DNA of 64,000 bases from an uncultured Candidatus Saccharibacteria bacterium (lineage in GTDB: Bacteria > Patescibacteriota > Saccharimonadia > Saccharimonadales > Saccharimonadaceae). The DNA lies in assembly GCA_947570505.1 (NCBI GenBank), contig CANOTH010000001.1:1-64000 (forward strand), given 5' to 3'. The translations under genes were made by a program, and so were the position numbers. Under the pieces are notes generated by a model that did no database searches, was not told the DNA's origin, and saw only the letters and a list, made by a program, of their open reading frames with translations. The stretch's first letter is position 1; the number at the start of each line of letters is the position of its first letter. Positions 40,579 to 50,597 of this stretch are shown piece after piece.

Positions 40579-41730
40579 TTAATAGCTAATACCTAGCTTT
40601 GAGCCTCTGAGTTCAGCGATCATTCTGCTGGCATCAATTTTGTTTTGCTGGCTAACGTGTTGATATACCTTCATCGTGACATTTGGATCGGAGTGTCCCA
40701 TCAAAACTTGATTGGTTTTTAGATCGACTCCACTATGGCACAAGTCAGTACAGAAGCTATGCCTTAAGGAATGTGGTGGCAAATATCTTATATTAGCTTT
40801 CTTAACTACTGCTTTATATGTGCGTTCAAAGTTTCTTGGAGAAATTGGGGCATTGCTAGTAGTGTGGAATACTAACTCACAATTACTGGTGTCTTCGTTA
40901 ATGAATTTCTGTAGCAAACAGCTCAAACTTTTTGTAATGGGGATATCACGAATACTAGACGAGGTTTTAGGAGTAGTAATCATTGGTTTATTATTAATAA
41001 TCACTACTTGTTGTCTAATATGGATAAAATTATTCTTAAAATCGCAATCAGATTTGCGTAAACCTAGTGCTTCCCCTCTCCGTAGACCGCAAGTTACAAT
41101 TAGAAGATATAAAGGCCGTAATTTTTCGTCTTTAGTTGCCTGAATAGAAGTTTTTAGTTCTTGATCACTCCAAATCTCTTTCTCTTTCCTGGTGTATTTA
41201 GGTAGAATCACCCCAAGTGCGGGGTTATCAGAAATTTTTTCTTCTTCAATAGCTAGCTTCATAACTGCAGAGATTGCGTCCCTACTAATTTGACATTGCC
41301 TAGTATTACCGAATCTATTATTAACTCGCTGAATGCTAAGTCTAATATCTCGTTTAGTGATCTGATTAATGCGTTGATTCCCTAATTCTGGTAATAATAC
41401 ACGTCGTAGAGCATACATATAAGTTTCGATGGTATGCAATTTGTAGTTAGTGGGATCATCTGGATACATTTCTTGGCATTTGATCATTAAGCTCTCCCAG
41501 TAATTAGCATAGTCCTTTAGCGTTTCACACTTTCGAAAACTAAATGCTTTATCTTTAGCTTCAACAATACACTTCATGAGCTTTTCATCAGCTTCTTTCT
41601 TAGTCTTAGCGGTAACCGTCTTAATGTGTTTTACCCCAAGCTCATCATAAACTGAATATCTACCCTCCCAACGTTTAGTTGAAGCCCTATATACTAGAGA
41701 GCCAGTTCCGCTAGAACGTCGCTTACTCAT
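40579..41730 (-). CDS. int: Tyrosine recombinase / integrase
   Basis: 383 residues. The N-terminal arm-binding type domain (GSLVYRASTKRWEGRYSVYDELG) is followed by a SAM-like core domain and the catalytic domain, with Arg in TCGLRRGEALGLRKSD, HSLRHSF (HxxR), GHSDPNVTMKVYQHV (His and Tyr nucleophile). All catalytic residues are present, so it should be active. It ends 176 nt from the left repeat. Its ATG overlaps the stop of the excisionase (TAATG). Confidence 0.95.
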   Translation of the reverse strand: MSKRRSSGTGSLVYRASTKRWEGRYSVYDELGVKHIKTVTAKTKKEADEKLMKCIVEAKDKAFSFRKCETLKDYANYWESLMIKCQEMYPDDPTNYKLHTIETYMYALRRVLLPELGNQRINQITKRDIRLSIQRVNNRFGNTRQCQISRDAISAVMKLAIEEEKISDNPALGVILPKYTRKEKEIWSDQELKTSIQATKDEKLRPLYLLIVTCGLRRGEALGLRKSDCDFKNNFIHIRQQVVIINNKPMITTPKTSSSIRDIPITKSLSCLLQKFINEDTSNCELVFHTTSNAPISPRNFERTYKAVVKKANIRYLPPHSLRHSFCTDLCHSGVDLKTNQVLMGHSDPNVTMKVYQHVSQQNKIDASRMIAELRGSKLGISY

Positions 41731-41990
41731 TATTCGCTCTCCTCTCTTTCTTTAATAAAATCATTAATAGCATTCATAGAAACAAATCGTCGTCGACCAA
41801 TATGAAAGCTACGTAGGAGCTTTTGATCAAATAACCTGTAAATCTGTTTCCGTGAAATTTGAAGAAATACTGTTGTTTGATTAATAGTTAGTGGTTGTCC
41901 CACAATATTATTCTGTCGCGTTTCTTCCAATTTGTCCGCCCCTAATTTTTCTTGAAACCGCAAATCCGCATTACTATATATACTAGACAT
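41730..41990 (-). CDS. Excisionase-type HTH protein (AlpA/MerR-like), 86 aa
   Basis: Starts at ATG 41990, overlapping the end of the RepA frame (aATGtcTAG). The N-terminal ~35 residues are followed by a winged HTH: LTINQTTVFLQISRKQIYRLFDQ, then SFHIGRRRFVSMNAINDFIKE. This is the 'helix-turn-helix domain / excisionase' pattern. It probably directs excision and may regulate rep. Tightly coupled to the integrase. Confidence 0.82.
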   Translation of the reverse strand: MSSIYSNADLRFQEKLGADKLEETRQNNIVGQPLTINQTTVFLQISRKQIYRLFDQKLLRSFHIGRRRFVSMNAINDFIKEREESE

Positions 41991-43038
41991 TTTGCGGTTT
42001 CTCGTTAGGTTGGTTAGTAGTAAAGTATAGATTTTCGTTACGATCACCTTTTCTTCTTGTAATTCTACCCGTTACTTCTAAATTTCTGAGAATTTTTCGA
42101 ATAGGCTTATCATTATTTAGCCCATTACTGCCACTAAATTCTTCTATAATACTCTTCTGATTTACTCCGGGATTTTTCCTGATAAAATCACTGACAGCTA
42201 CAAGCCTTTAATTAATAATATCTGCTTTAGTCGTAGTAAACTCAATGAAATGCCATTTGCTACTAGAGTCTGATTCCTTTAACAACTTCGCCCTGAATGG
42301 ATTAAGTTCTTCATCAAATCTATTTTTAGGTTGAGAAACAGTGACTTCGTTATTTCATTCTGACCTATTAATAGAGAGACACAGATCACAAGAAGCTGCT
42401 ATATCACTTGAGCCACGGATAGAGTCCATACTGCGTGCAAATCCAAGGTTATTACCTTTGCGGGTATGACAAATAATCAGACTTGTAATGCCATGATGTT
42501 TTAAGAATGAGAAGGATTCAAAGACTGCACTCATTTCTTTAGTGTCGTTTTCGTTAGCATTGTGGAATCGCACCAATGAATCAAAGATAATTAATTTAAT
42601 ATCTTTATCCCAGCATTCCGTCTCAAGCTTAGTTACAAAATCTTTATCTAAATAAGATCCGTTACAGCAATGGTAGTATACCTCAGATTCTGGATTAACG
42701 TTCAATTTAGCAAGATGATCATAAAGTTGACGCTCCCCAGATTCTGCATCCATAATGAGTACGTTAGTTGGTTTAGTATTAAATTGTCCTAGAAACTTTT
42801 CGCTAGCAGTAATACTTTTTGTCATTTCTAAAGCAAACCATGTCTTAAGACTGGCTGGTGCTCCAGATAATAATACTACGGCATCTTCCGGGATTAGCCC
42901 ATCTACTAGCCATTCAATGGGCGGAAAGTTTTGTGCCATAAGGTGTGAAAGTGGTAATAGTTGTATATCTTGTTGTACACCCGTGTCCGCAGGAGTGTTT
43001 AAGTTTTCCTTGTTATATGTTTGATTGTTTTGTTCCAT
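41983..43038 (-). pseudogene. RepA-like AAA ATPase with two in-frame stops
   Basis: One continuous frame of about 351 codons interrupted by TGA at 42355-42357 and TAA at 42208-42210. Before the first stop: a RecA-like ATPase (AAA_25/RepA) with Walker A LLSGAPASLKTWFALEM, Walker B KLIIFDSLVRFHN and LIICHTRKGNN. Between and after the stops the frame still reads sensibly (VTVSQPKNRFDEELNPF, then a winged-helix end VSDFIRKNPGVNQKSIIEEF ... ILRNLEVTGRITRRKGD). It is a replication initiator or helicase of the element, probably inactivated. A 227-residue ATPase fragment could still be made. SD AAAGGA precedes the start. Confidence 0.8.
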
Positions 43039-43062
43039 TTTTTGGAATCCTTTCTTTTGGAC

Positions 43063-43078
43063 TCCATACCGGTATGGA
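43063..43078. promoter_or_regulatory. Palindrome upstream of repA
   Basis: A perfect 16-bp palindrome, tccataccggtatgga, 25 nt before the repA start. Likely an operator or initiator-binding site. Confidence 0.5.
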
Positions 43079-43161
43079 AAATTAGTAATGATTAAGAATC
43101 TTTGTTGATTCTTACTGTCATTATCCGGGATAAAATAATGCGCTAATAGGGAGACAAAAAT

Positions 43162-44271
43162 TTAATTATGCAAAATGTCATCCTTTATGTCGTCATACTG
43201 TCGAGATTTCTCATCAGATATAATATGAAAAAGCTTGTTTTGACTATCACGATCGTCTAAGCCTTCATCCATATACCCATATTTATGCCCTACATCTTGA
43301 ATAGACATACCACTTTTATAATCGTTGTATATTCTTCCACTGAGTGTTGAAATACTACTAGAAAAGTTTTGGCTACTTTTTTCGTGGCTCAAGAACGGTT
43401 TTAATGCTTTCCATGAATCTTTGTACTCATTACCACTAATACCGCATCTAAACTTAACTACTATTCCCTCTTCATCTATATCCACAATATCAATACCGCC
43501 ATTAGCTGAAATCGTATTAACAATATACTCCAAATCTGGTATTTCATCGGGTATGACAATCATGGCTATTATTAGTTTTAGCCACTCATCTCTTAGTTGA
43601 TGAATGCTTGAGATTCTTGAGGCATGCAAACTTAAATTCCCTATTGCAAATGCAGTACGTTTTTCATATTCTACTGTATTTTGACATTGGTAGTTAAGTT
43701 CAATTAGAAATGCTTCAATAACGTCGTCATAGGTTTTACAGACTATATCCGGTATGTCGCTGTTGCCTATACCAATCTGCATACGTGCGTCCCGAATATC
43801 ACCTACAAAGGATTCATCTCTTAGTAGGCTCTCTAAAGTTCTTACACAGGTTTCTATATAATTCGGTTTTGATGAGTTGCTTTTAACTGTTCCGTATGTA
43901 ATCCCATTCTTCGTTTTATCTATAACCTTGTTTTGTTTACCAATTCTCAGTCTTTGTTGTAATAGAGCAATAATCTTTCTTTTAGATAGCAGTCTTGCTT
44001 GGTCCATTTGTTGACTGCATGCTTGGTCTTGATGGGATTGTGCGACCTCTTCCAAGGTCAATGTATTCCTAATCTGATCCAAATTATATGCAATATATGC
44101 TCCTGGTAGTTCATCATCAATAGCTTGTTCATCTGTGATAATGCCAGAAATTGTTACATCTTTTATACTACCATGCTGGGTATAATGTTGCTTAATAACA
44201 TCGTTTTCTTTTTCTAGGATGGTTTTTATAGTAGATACTATTTTTTCTCTCGGGGTTATTCTTTTTGGCAT
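43162..44271 (-). CDS. Hypothetical protein of the element, 369 aa
   Basis: The start at 44271 is chosen because TATAAT (complement of 44278-44283) lies exactly 6 nt upstream; the frame stays open further (to 44391) without signals. The N-terminus MPKRITPREKIVSTIK is basic and helical, with a glutamine-rich helical stretch near 100-130 (SQQMDQARLLSKRKIIALLQQ). The C-terminus has an HTH-like segment (IYNDYKSGMSIQDVGHKYGYMDEG). It could be a regulator of the element. No family recognised. Confidence 0.6.
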   Translation of the reverse strand: MPKRITPREKIVSTIKTILEKENDVIKQHYTQHGSIKDVTISGIITDEQAIDDELPGAYIAYNLDQIRNTLTLEEVAQSHQDQACSQQMDQARLLSKRKIIALLQQRLRIGKQNKVIDKTKNGITYGTVKSNSSKPNYIETCVRTLESLLRDESFVGDIRDARMQIGIGNSDIPDIVCKTYDDVIEAFLIELNYQCQNTVEYEKRTAFAIGNLSLHASRISSIHQLRDEWLKLIIAMIVIPDEIPDLEYIVNTISANGGIDIVDIDEEGIVVKFRCGISGNEYKDSWKALKPFLSHEKSSQNFSSSISTLSGRIYNDYKSGMSIQDVGHKYGYMDEGLDDRDSQNKLFHIISDEKSRQYDDIKDDILHN

Positions 44272-44411
44272 GCCAATATTATATCCTATACATAGCCAAA
44301 AAACTATCAGTATCGGATGCGTTGCTTGCAGATAGGCGTAGATTCTATCATATCTTCTTATCTGGTTTTTTGGCTGTTTTGTAATAAACATCCTCTGGGC
44401 AATACCCGGTC

Positions 44412-44830
44412 TTAGTCTCGGTTATTAAACCTATAACCCCTATTCCTACCTACAGAAGCAATAGTGTTTATATTTTTAGATGTCCCTGATTCTATGACCG
44501 CCTTACTAATAGCTTGGTTTGCTTGGCTTTTCATGATGCTTAGCCTATTTAATAAGTGCTGGCTATTCCTAATGGTGTCATTTATACCTTTAACCAATAT
44601 ATGACTGGCTGGCCACATTTTGATAATTCAAGACGTAGTTCAGTATTCTTTATTGCTTGGCCTACTTTTCCATCAAAAATACGTGTTAGGTGTAGTGCCT
44701 GAGAATGCTCAAATATACCATCGATGTCCTCGTAAAAAATATGCTGGTAGTTATAGGAAAATTGTGAATCCTCTATTCTAGACAGCCTCAGCGATGTTGC
44801 TATGGTTCGTATTCGGTTATCACCCACCAT
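44412..44830 (-). pseudogene. Broken small gene of the element (frameshift)
   Basis: Two frames join around 44590: an upstream part (from MVGDNRIRTIATSLRLSRIED, ending CGQPVIYWLKV) and a downstream part (GINDTIRNSQHLLNRLSIM ... GRNRGYRF). One missing A in the AAA of ttaaaggt would fuse them as ...YWLKGINDT. The total is about 139 codons. No family recognised. Confidence 0.45.
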
Positions 44831-44856
44831 AGCCCTATTATCGAGTATTTCGATTG

Positions 44857-45083
44857 CTACTTGCAGTCTACCAAAAAATTCGTTAGCTCCTTACTATCTC
44901 GAGAGAAGAAGATAACCTTTTGGCGCAATGCGACTATAAAACCTAGGGAAGTTATAGTAAAAACATATATAATTGGCAGTTCAAGATTCCTAGCCAGCTC
45001 GTTAACATCGCTTCATTCATGCCTTGAACGGTAAATGTGCTGGCATTATTATGCTCGGAAATATACCGAGAAATAGTCATCAT
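44857..45083 (-). pseudogene. Second broken small gene of the element (frameshift)
   Basis: From ATG 45083 the frame reads MMTISRYISEHNNASTFTVQ...; one base shift near 45000 gives LARNLELPIIYVFTITSLGF and ends NFLVDCK. The length is 227 nt, one base short of a whole number of codons plus frame. It would encode about 75 residues. The rest of 44391-45158 holds nothing else recognisable. Confidence 0.35.
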
Positions 45084-45158
45084 ATTGCCAGATGAGGGAT
45101 ATTCCGTATATCCATATTATTATTTTCTTGTCACTATATCATGAAACTATAGCAGTAA

Positions 45159-47590
45159 CTAGATTATGAGCCCATTCCAGTTGCTTGGGTCGTAATTGAC
45201 TTCTGGCAGCTCTACTTCTTTTCCATGGAGTTGTGCGCATGCCATTTCTTGCGTAATAGCATCTCCTTGCAGTTCGAAGTGTCCATCTGCAGCCATATTA
45301 ACAATTCCTCCCCATAGCCCAGTCATATCTGTGATGTCAAAACCCCACTTTGGGTCTCTGTAGAGTTTAGCGATTTCATTGTAATCACGGAAGAAGGCCT
45401 GAAGGCCATCAGCCTTTTCGTCGACCGAGCCACCCAGTGTAGTGCCAGGCTTAGCAGTGTCACCTGACTTCGTGTCAAATATTCCCAGTGTGCCATCTGT
45501 GAACCTGACGATATAGTCGGGGTAGAAGATCGATTCTTCTATACCTTTATCATCGTTCTTGTAGTATGGAACCCCGAAATACTTCGGTTCGCTCGTTCCA
45601 TTCCTATACCACCACACGACATTATCAGATGAGTCTAGTAGTGCCTCGAACTTCTCCTCTGTCTTCCATCTGTTTTCGGTAGGACGATAGTATGGCTGCA
45701 GAGCGTGTTTCCTCATTGGATAGGCCTCATATTTTTCACCGAATTCTTGCTCATCTGGTATCTTAAAATCCGTATAGGTAAGTTCCGTTTCCTTATCCAT
45801 TGTTTTGGCGAATTCTTCCTTCGCATCGTCAACGACTGAGTTTAGGATCTCCTGATTGGCTACAGAGCAAGCCACGATTCGCTGCACTTCTGATTCATTA
45901 TCGATACCATTATCGGAGAACCATTTGTAAATTGCATCCTTAAGCACTCGACTGGAGTCGTGTGGAGCGTATGGTGAGGATGCAGATTTAAGGAACAGAT
46001 TAAATATTCGTTCAATATAAGGTTTGTCAGCAGTTAATTTGACTTGTCGGCTTTGCTCGAACAATTCCTGGTCTATCGTATCTAAATGGCCAAAACTCAC
46101 ATCAGCAAGCACTGGTATCGTCAACTCGTTAGGTGCTATCTCTAGCAGGGCATCAAGTTTTTGGAGTCGGACGTCCTTGCTATCTTCCTTACTAATTTGG
46201 AATTTCTCCTTGAGTTTTGGGAAGAACTTCTTACGAAAGTTTCGGTTGAGACGATGACGTTGCCCGACTACACGTTTGCGGTAGATGTTTGGCATACAGA
46301 AGTCATCCCTGAACTCTGGGGTTTTATGGTTAAACCTAGTCTTGAAGAAGGTTTGCGTGTCAGTGTCCTCTTGCAATGCAATCTGGTTGATATTTGTGTA
46401 GACGTAAGCCGTATTGAGTGCTGAATCGTCATAATGCTTGAGTTCTGGCATACGCAGGATGCGGCCTACGGTCTGGATTTCGAAGGTGACGGATTTTATG
46501 TCTCGGAGCATCACTAGGATAGAGGCTCTTGGACAATCCCAGCCCGTGGCGATGGCTTGTTTGAAGATAAGGACTTCGATGGGCGAATCATTTTTAACTA
46601 CTGACGTTTTCACATCTTCAGGGTAGTGGTCACCAGACACCCAAATTGCTAATTTTCCGTTGTCGTAGTTTATGCCGTTCTCGTCCATGAACTTTTCGAC
46701 TGTCTCACGAGTAGTTTGGTCGATTTCACTCATTTTTTCACTCGAATCGGTTGGTAACTGAACTAACACCAAGGGGCTGATGTTTGTTCCTTGGTGGCGA
46801 TATTTTTCCGCAAGGGTCTCTCGTTGTCTGAGTGCGGCGGCTAGCACAGCTGTATCGGCTGAGTTCTTGTCTACTGCTCCAGCAATATCATTGTTAATGA
46901 CGGTGTTGTTTTTGATTAGGCCACTTTCGATGACATCACGAATCGGAACTTTGACATATCTACCAGTATTATTTTCGTAGTAACCTTGTTCAAATTTTGT
47001 GCTCGGAGTGGCCGACACCTCAATAACTAGATCAGGTTTAATAACCTCTTGGACCAATCTTTGAGAATTAGGCCCAAGATAAGTTTTGTGTGCCTCATCC
47101 ACAATGAGCACGATTTTACGGCCAGCCTCACGGGTTTTTCTAACACCTCTTGAAGATTGCGACCATCTTCTCCGATACGAACAAAAACGTTGGTAAAAAT
47201 CTCGACTTGATTCCCCTCGTCATCAGTCTCCTTGCCTCGTCTGAACATCTTCTCCCAGTTGCAGAACAGGACAGTATTTTCCTCTAGTGCTTCGGCTGAT
47301 AGATTCTCCAACTCCTGAAAATCGTATTCGCTGTCAGGAAGATAGGTATATTTGAGTTTGAGGTAACTTTGGTGCGATAAATCACCAACGCTGGCCCAGA
47401 TAAACACAAATTCATCGTTGAGGTTTTCGGCTAGTAGTTGCTCAAGCATCGCTGCTGTCATTACAGTTTTTCCTGAGCCTGTTGGAGCGTGTAAAATCAT
47501 TGCAGCATTAGGTTTCGCTGCCATTATGAGTTCTTTGAATCCCTGGACTAGTCTTTCGACAGCCTCGCTTTGGTATTGGACTAGGTTCAT
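45159..47590 (-). pseudogene. res: Type III restriction enzyme Res subunit, frameshifted
   Basis: Start 47590 (ATG overlapping the mod stop). The helicase begins LVQYQSEAVERLVQGF with Walker A HAPTGSGKTVMTAAML; after the frameshift it continues IVDEAHKTYLGP (DEAH box), SATPSTKFEQGYY, GWDCPRASILVMLRD and QTVGRILRMPE (motif VI). The C-terminal nuclease has YPDYIVRFTDGTLGIFDTKSG, a PD-D-x-K site. The frames split at an A5 run (near 47139) that would need A6 to read EKTREAGRKIVLIVDEAH. With one base added it is about 810 residues. It would cleave DNA with Mod; as given, restriction should be off. Confidence 0.85.
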
Positions 47591-49287
47591 CTCTTACCTC
47601 CTTTGTTAAAGATGCGTTTATAGATTTCCAAAACTCCTTCGGGGATAGGCTGGCTTTCGTAGGTGTGCCTGAGATCGTCTGATAGTTCATCTAGTCGTCC
47701 ATAGTTAGTGTATGAGAATACATAGAGGTGAACTGGTGTATCCGTCTCCAGTTCCTCGATTCGCGCGATGTAGTCGGCTAATTCAAAGCGGTCAAATATC
47801 ACAGCGGTTAGGCCACGAGAGTTCTTGTAAACCTTGAACTTGTCTTCGTCGATTACCTTGTCAAACGCACCTTCACGGATCCGAATCATATCCTCGCAAG
47901 CTGGGGAGAGTTTACGGCGAAGTTTATCGAGCGTTTCGTCCTTCTCAACAAAATCAGTCTTAAAATAGCGAACATTGGCTGGGATACCTTCAGTATCGCT
48001 ATAGCCCTCAACTACGGCCTTGATGCGTGGATATGTAACTTCTTCGGCAATCTTATTTTCGTTATTAGTGCAAAGGATAAATTGTCTATGTCCACCATCT
48101 TCTTTATTGAGTTCCAATACAGCCTGACCAGTGGTGCCTGAGCCAGCGAAGAAATCTAGGATTATTGAGTCCTTTATGCTAGCGATTTGTTGGATCCACT
48201 TCATCATAGCAACCGACTTTGGACTTTTGAACTTGTTTTGTCCTATTACTGAGCGTAATTCAACCGTGCCAGTCGTAAAATTCTGCACATTTCTTGGTGG
48301 ATTAAATCCCTTCTGAATAAATTCAGCAACATACCTACCTGCATTATTTTTCCTAATGTTAACCTCTTGTTGCCGCTGCCTGAAAGTCTCGATCCCCCAT
48401 CTCCACCTCCAAACAACTCCGTTACGAAATCCTGCTCGAACAGGAATATACCCTTGCGAAATTAGCGACATATCGTCTTGATAGATTTGCTCTACGTCAT
48501 TGGTATCAACTTTCGTCTGATCGTAATCGAATACAGGGATTATGTCGTTATTCTTCTCGTTATAATAAATTGTATACCCCATACTTAACCTAGTAGATAG
48601 TCCAGTCGGTGCATCGTTTAGCGACCTTGCGACCTGCTTAACTTCATCGATACGATTAATCTTGGCTTTAGTAATGTCTTTGGCATAAACTAACAACGAT
48701 TCCTTGTTATTCTGGAATAAAACCCCGTCATTAGACTCATTTGCTGTTCCAACGACGGATATATCTGTAATAAAGTTTCCAGCAAAAATCTCATCGCACA
48801 ATAATTTCAAGTAGTGCTGCTCGTGATTGTCAATGGATATAAAAATAACCCCACTATCGGACAGAAGACTCTTCGCAAGTTCAAGCCTTTTTGACATAAA
48901 TGAGAGCCATTTACTATGTCTGTAACAGTCTTCTTTGTCGACAAATCTGTCGTTATAGATAAAACCACCATCACGGGCTTTTTCACCAGTATTATAAGGC
49001 GGATCAATATAAATTACATCAATCTTCCCTGCGTGAGTGTAATTTAAGACCGACAAAGCGTGGTAATTATCTCCCTCGATAATGAGGTTTGTGGGCTCTA
49101 CGATACCAGCATCACTAATGGCTTTATCCGTTTCCTCCTTCACTACTGGTAGTTTCTGTCTGCACTCCGTAGCAACTTTTTCGGGCTTATCCTCCCAGAC
49201 TAGGCCGAATTTCTTCTGTTTCTTAAGGGAGCCAATGATGCCTATTAGCTCCTCTTTCGTGTATTCATTGAGAGTTTTATTATTCAT
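47587..49287 (-). CDS. mod: Type III DNA methyltransferase Mod subunit
   Basis: 566 residues from ATG 49287 (SD AGAGG 6 nt upstream; an in-frame TTG lies 6 nt earlier). Beta-class N6-adenine methyltransferase: catalytic motif IYIDPPYNTGEKARDGGFIY comes before the AdoMet motif ILDFFAGSGTTGQAVLELN. The target recognition region lies between them (VVWRWRWGIETFRQRQQEV). Intact, so the element may still methylate DNA while Res is broken. The leader upstream can form a pseudoknot. Confidence 0.92.
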   Translation of the reverse strand: MNNKTLNEYTKEELIGIIGSLKKQKKFGLVWEDKPEKVATECRQKLPVVKEETDKAISDAGIVEPTNLIIEGDNYHALSVLNYTHAGKIDVIYIDPPYNTGEKARDGGFIYNDRFVDKEDCYRHSKWLSFMSKRLELAKSLLSDSGVIFISIDNHEQHYLKLLCDEIFAGNFITDISVVGTANESNDGVLFQNNKESLLVYAKDITKAKINRIDEVKQVARSLNDAPTGLSTRLSMGYTIYYNEKNNDIIPVFDYDQTKVDTNDVEQIYQDDMSLISQGYIPVRAGFRNGVVWRWRWGIETFRQRQQEVNIRKNNAGRYVAEFIQKGFNPPRNVQNFTTGTVELRSVIGQNKFKSPKSVAMMKWIQQIASIKDSIILDFFAGSGTTGQAVLELNKEDGGHRQFILCTNNENKIAEEVTYPRIKAVVEGYSDTEGIPANVRYFKTDFVEKDETLDKLRRKLSPACEDMIRIREGAFDKVIDEDKFKVYKNSRGLTAVIFDRFELADYIARIEELETDTPVHLYVFSYTNYGRLDELSDDLRHTYESQPIPEGVLEIYKRIFNKGGKR

Positions 49288-49338
49288 TAGCAACCTCTTA
49301 GTTAAAGTCGCTAAATTTGGGCTCTCGGCACAAAAGAA

Positions 49339-49452
49339 GCGGCTATTTACTTCCTGATTGCTAAATCATAATCCTAATTCAAAAGGATTGCTGGTCGTAA
49401 ATAACCGCATTCTACTCCCTTTGAATAGGATTATTATGGATTATGATTTAGC
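49339..49452 (-). promoter_or_regulatory. Pseudoknot-like leader of mod-res
   Basis: Two interleaved inverted repeats: 49339-49350 with 49397-49408 (12 bp, one G-T), and 49360-49374 with 49438-49452 (15 bp perfect), extended by 49377-49386 with 49418-49426. The order A-B-A'-B' is that of an H-type pseudoknot. TACAAT on the minus strand (complement of 49459-49464) would start the transcript at about 49452, the first base of the long stem. The leader to mod is about 160 nt. Confidence 0.6.
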
Positions 49453-49525
49453 ATTTTTATTGTATCATATAATTTCGGTTATGTTTCTAGATTACCTACT
49501 GTCGCCTCCTGACTACCGTATTAAT

Positions 49526-49554
49526 TTGACGATTCTTATGGAATAACATAAAAT
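49526..49554 (+). promoter_or_regulatory. Promoter of the unknown operon
   Basis: TTGACG (49526-49531), 17-nt spacer, TAAAAT (49549-49554), reading toward the plus-strand genes 49607-52609. It is divergent from mod. Confidence 0.65.
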
Positions 49555-49606
49555 TGGTTTTAACGTGGGCCAGAGAAAACGGGACACAATGGAGAGAAGG
49601 AGGCGC

Positions 49607-49755
49607 ATGAATAAAGAAACGGGATCAAATTCTATCAGGTAAAAAATGACAGCATTGGTCTCCCCATTACAACGCGACGCAAACAGTGGCTAAAAGATCA
49701 TACACGTATTGATGGCCCGATGTCAGATAAGTGGTGGGGAGAGGAAAATAAGTAA
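49607..49755 (+). pseudogene. Small gene, about 49 aa, with a one-base frameshift
   Basis: ATG 49607 follows the strong SD GAAGGAGG. The frame reads MNKETG then shifts at a GGG run; the other frame continues IKFYQVKNDSIGLPITTRRK and ends KWWGEENK before TAA at 49753. One extra G would fuse them. First gene of the unknown operon. No family recognised. Confidence 0.45.
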
Positions 49756-49765
49756 TCATAGGGAT

Positions 49766-49885
49766 ATGGGGCGGTTAGATGGGTCAGGTGTATCAGATTT
49801 TATTAAAATGGTTAGTAAAATTTTCGCCAGCAAGAACCCTGATAAGGCGATTCAGGATAGAACGCTGATAATAAATGAGTTTTAG
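49766..49885 (+). CDS. Possible small protein, 39 aa
   Basis: ATG 49766 to TAG 49885: MGRLDGSGVSDFIKMVSKIF, then ASKNPDKAIQDRT and an end IINEF. Weak SD (ATAGGGAT). It fills the gap between the broken first gene and the next gene of the operon. It could also be non-coding. Confidence 0.35.
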   Translation: MGRLDGSGVSDFIKMVSKIFASKNPDKAIQDRTLIINEF

Positions 49886-49908
49886 ACCTGTTAATGATAG
49901 GAGATATT

Positions 49909-50148
49909 ATGAAAAACAGTAAACAAGTAGCAGTTAAGCTACCAGAATGGTTAAAAGAAGAAAACGATAAGGTTTTTTCTATCGTAGCTTCTTTAATGTT
50001 CGGTTGGGCTTTTTATGGAGAAGAAGCGGGCAAAAGTTTAAGGCAAGAGATGTCAGAAACTTATGATGATACGTCTGAAGAAGATTTAGACCGAGCTTAT
50101 AGCTTACTAGTTGAACATGGGATAGTTAAGGTTGATGAACGAAAATAA
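49909..50148 (+). CDS. Hypothetical small protein, 79 aa
   Basis: Start at ATG 49909 with SD ATAGGAGATATT; an earlier ATG at 49894 lacks an SD. Acidic and helical: KLPEWLKEENDKVFSIVASLMFGWAFYG, then EEDLDRAYSLLVEHGIVKV, a winged-helix-like C-terminal segment. It precedes the zinc-ribbon gene by 11 nt in an operon. Unknown function; it may be a regulator or small partner of the large protein. Confidence 0.6.
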   Translation: MKNSKQVAVKLPEWLKEENDKVFSIVASLMFGWAFYGEEAGKSLRQEMSETYDDTSEEDLDRAYSLLVEHGIVKVDERK

Positions 50149-50159
50149 GAAAGGAGCAA

Positions 50160-50597
50160 TTGAAGACCACTATGGGAGTAATAATAACAACTAAATGCAA
50201 AAATTGTAGTTTGGAAAAAACATTTTGCTATGGTGGTGGTTTCGACAGCGTTAATAGTAATGATAAGGAAACTATCAACGAATATCGTGAGAGCTTTTCT
50301 GGAGAAGCTAGAAAAGCGGTGCTTGCAGCTATATCAGCAGGGACGGCAAAAATAAGCATATTTCATGATATATATAAATGTTATAAGTGTGGTAATTATC
50401 AGCATAAAACATGCAGACTCGTTAAAATCACGAATACTGAAGAAGAATACAGGTCAGATGGGCTAGCTTGCGATCGATGTGGAACCACAATGAAAAATCT
50501 AGGCGATTTACCTATGATAGAGCTACAGACAGAACTCAATAAGTGCCCACTGTGTGGTCATAATAATGAAGTATATGAGAGCGGTTTATGGGATTAG
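50160..50597 (+). CDS. Hypothetical zinc-ribbon protein, 145 aa
   Basis: Three cysteine pairs: TKCKNCSLEK near the start, YKCYKCGNYQHKTC in the middle and LACDRCGTTM ... NKCPLCGHNNE at the end. These look like two or three zinc ribbons. The start is either TTG 50160 (close to SD AAAGGAG) or ATG 50172. Its last codons overlap the start of the large gene that follows. No family recognised; zinc ribbons would suit RNA, DNA or protein binding. Confidence 0.6.
   Translation: MKTTMGVIITTKCKNCSLEKTFCYGGGFDSVNSNDKETINEYRESFSGEARKAVLAAISAGTAKISIFHDIYKCYKCGNYQHKTCRLVKITNTEEEYRSDGLACDRCGTTMKNLGDLPMIELQTELNKCPLCGHNNEVYESGLWD

Noticed and set aside
42208-42357. Recoding of stop codons (TGA as Gly, as in SR1/Gracilibacteria)
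   Set aside because: The broken element genes contain TGA, TAA and TAG alike, while chromosomal genes use normal stops, so nonsense mutation is simpler.
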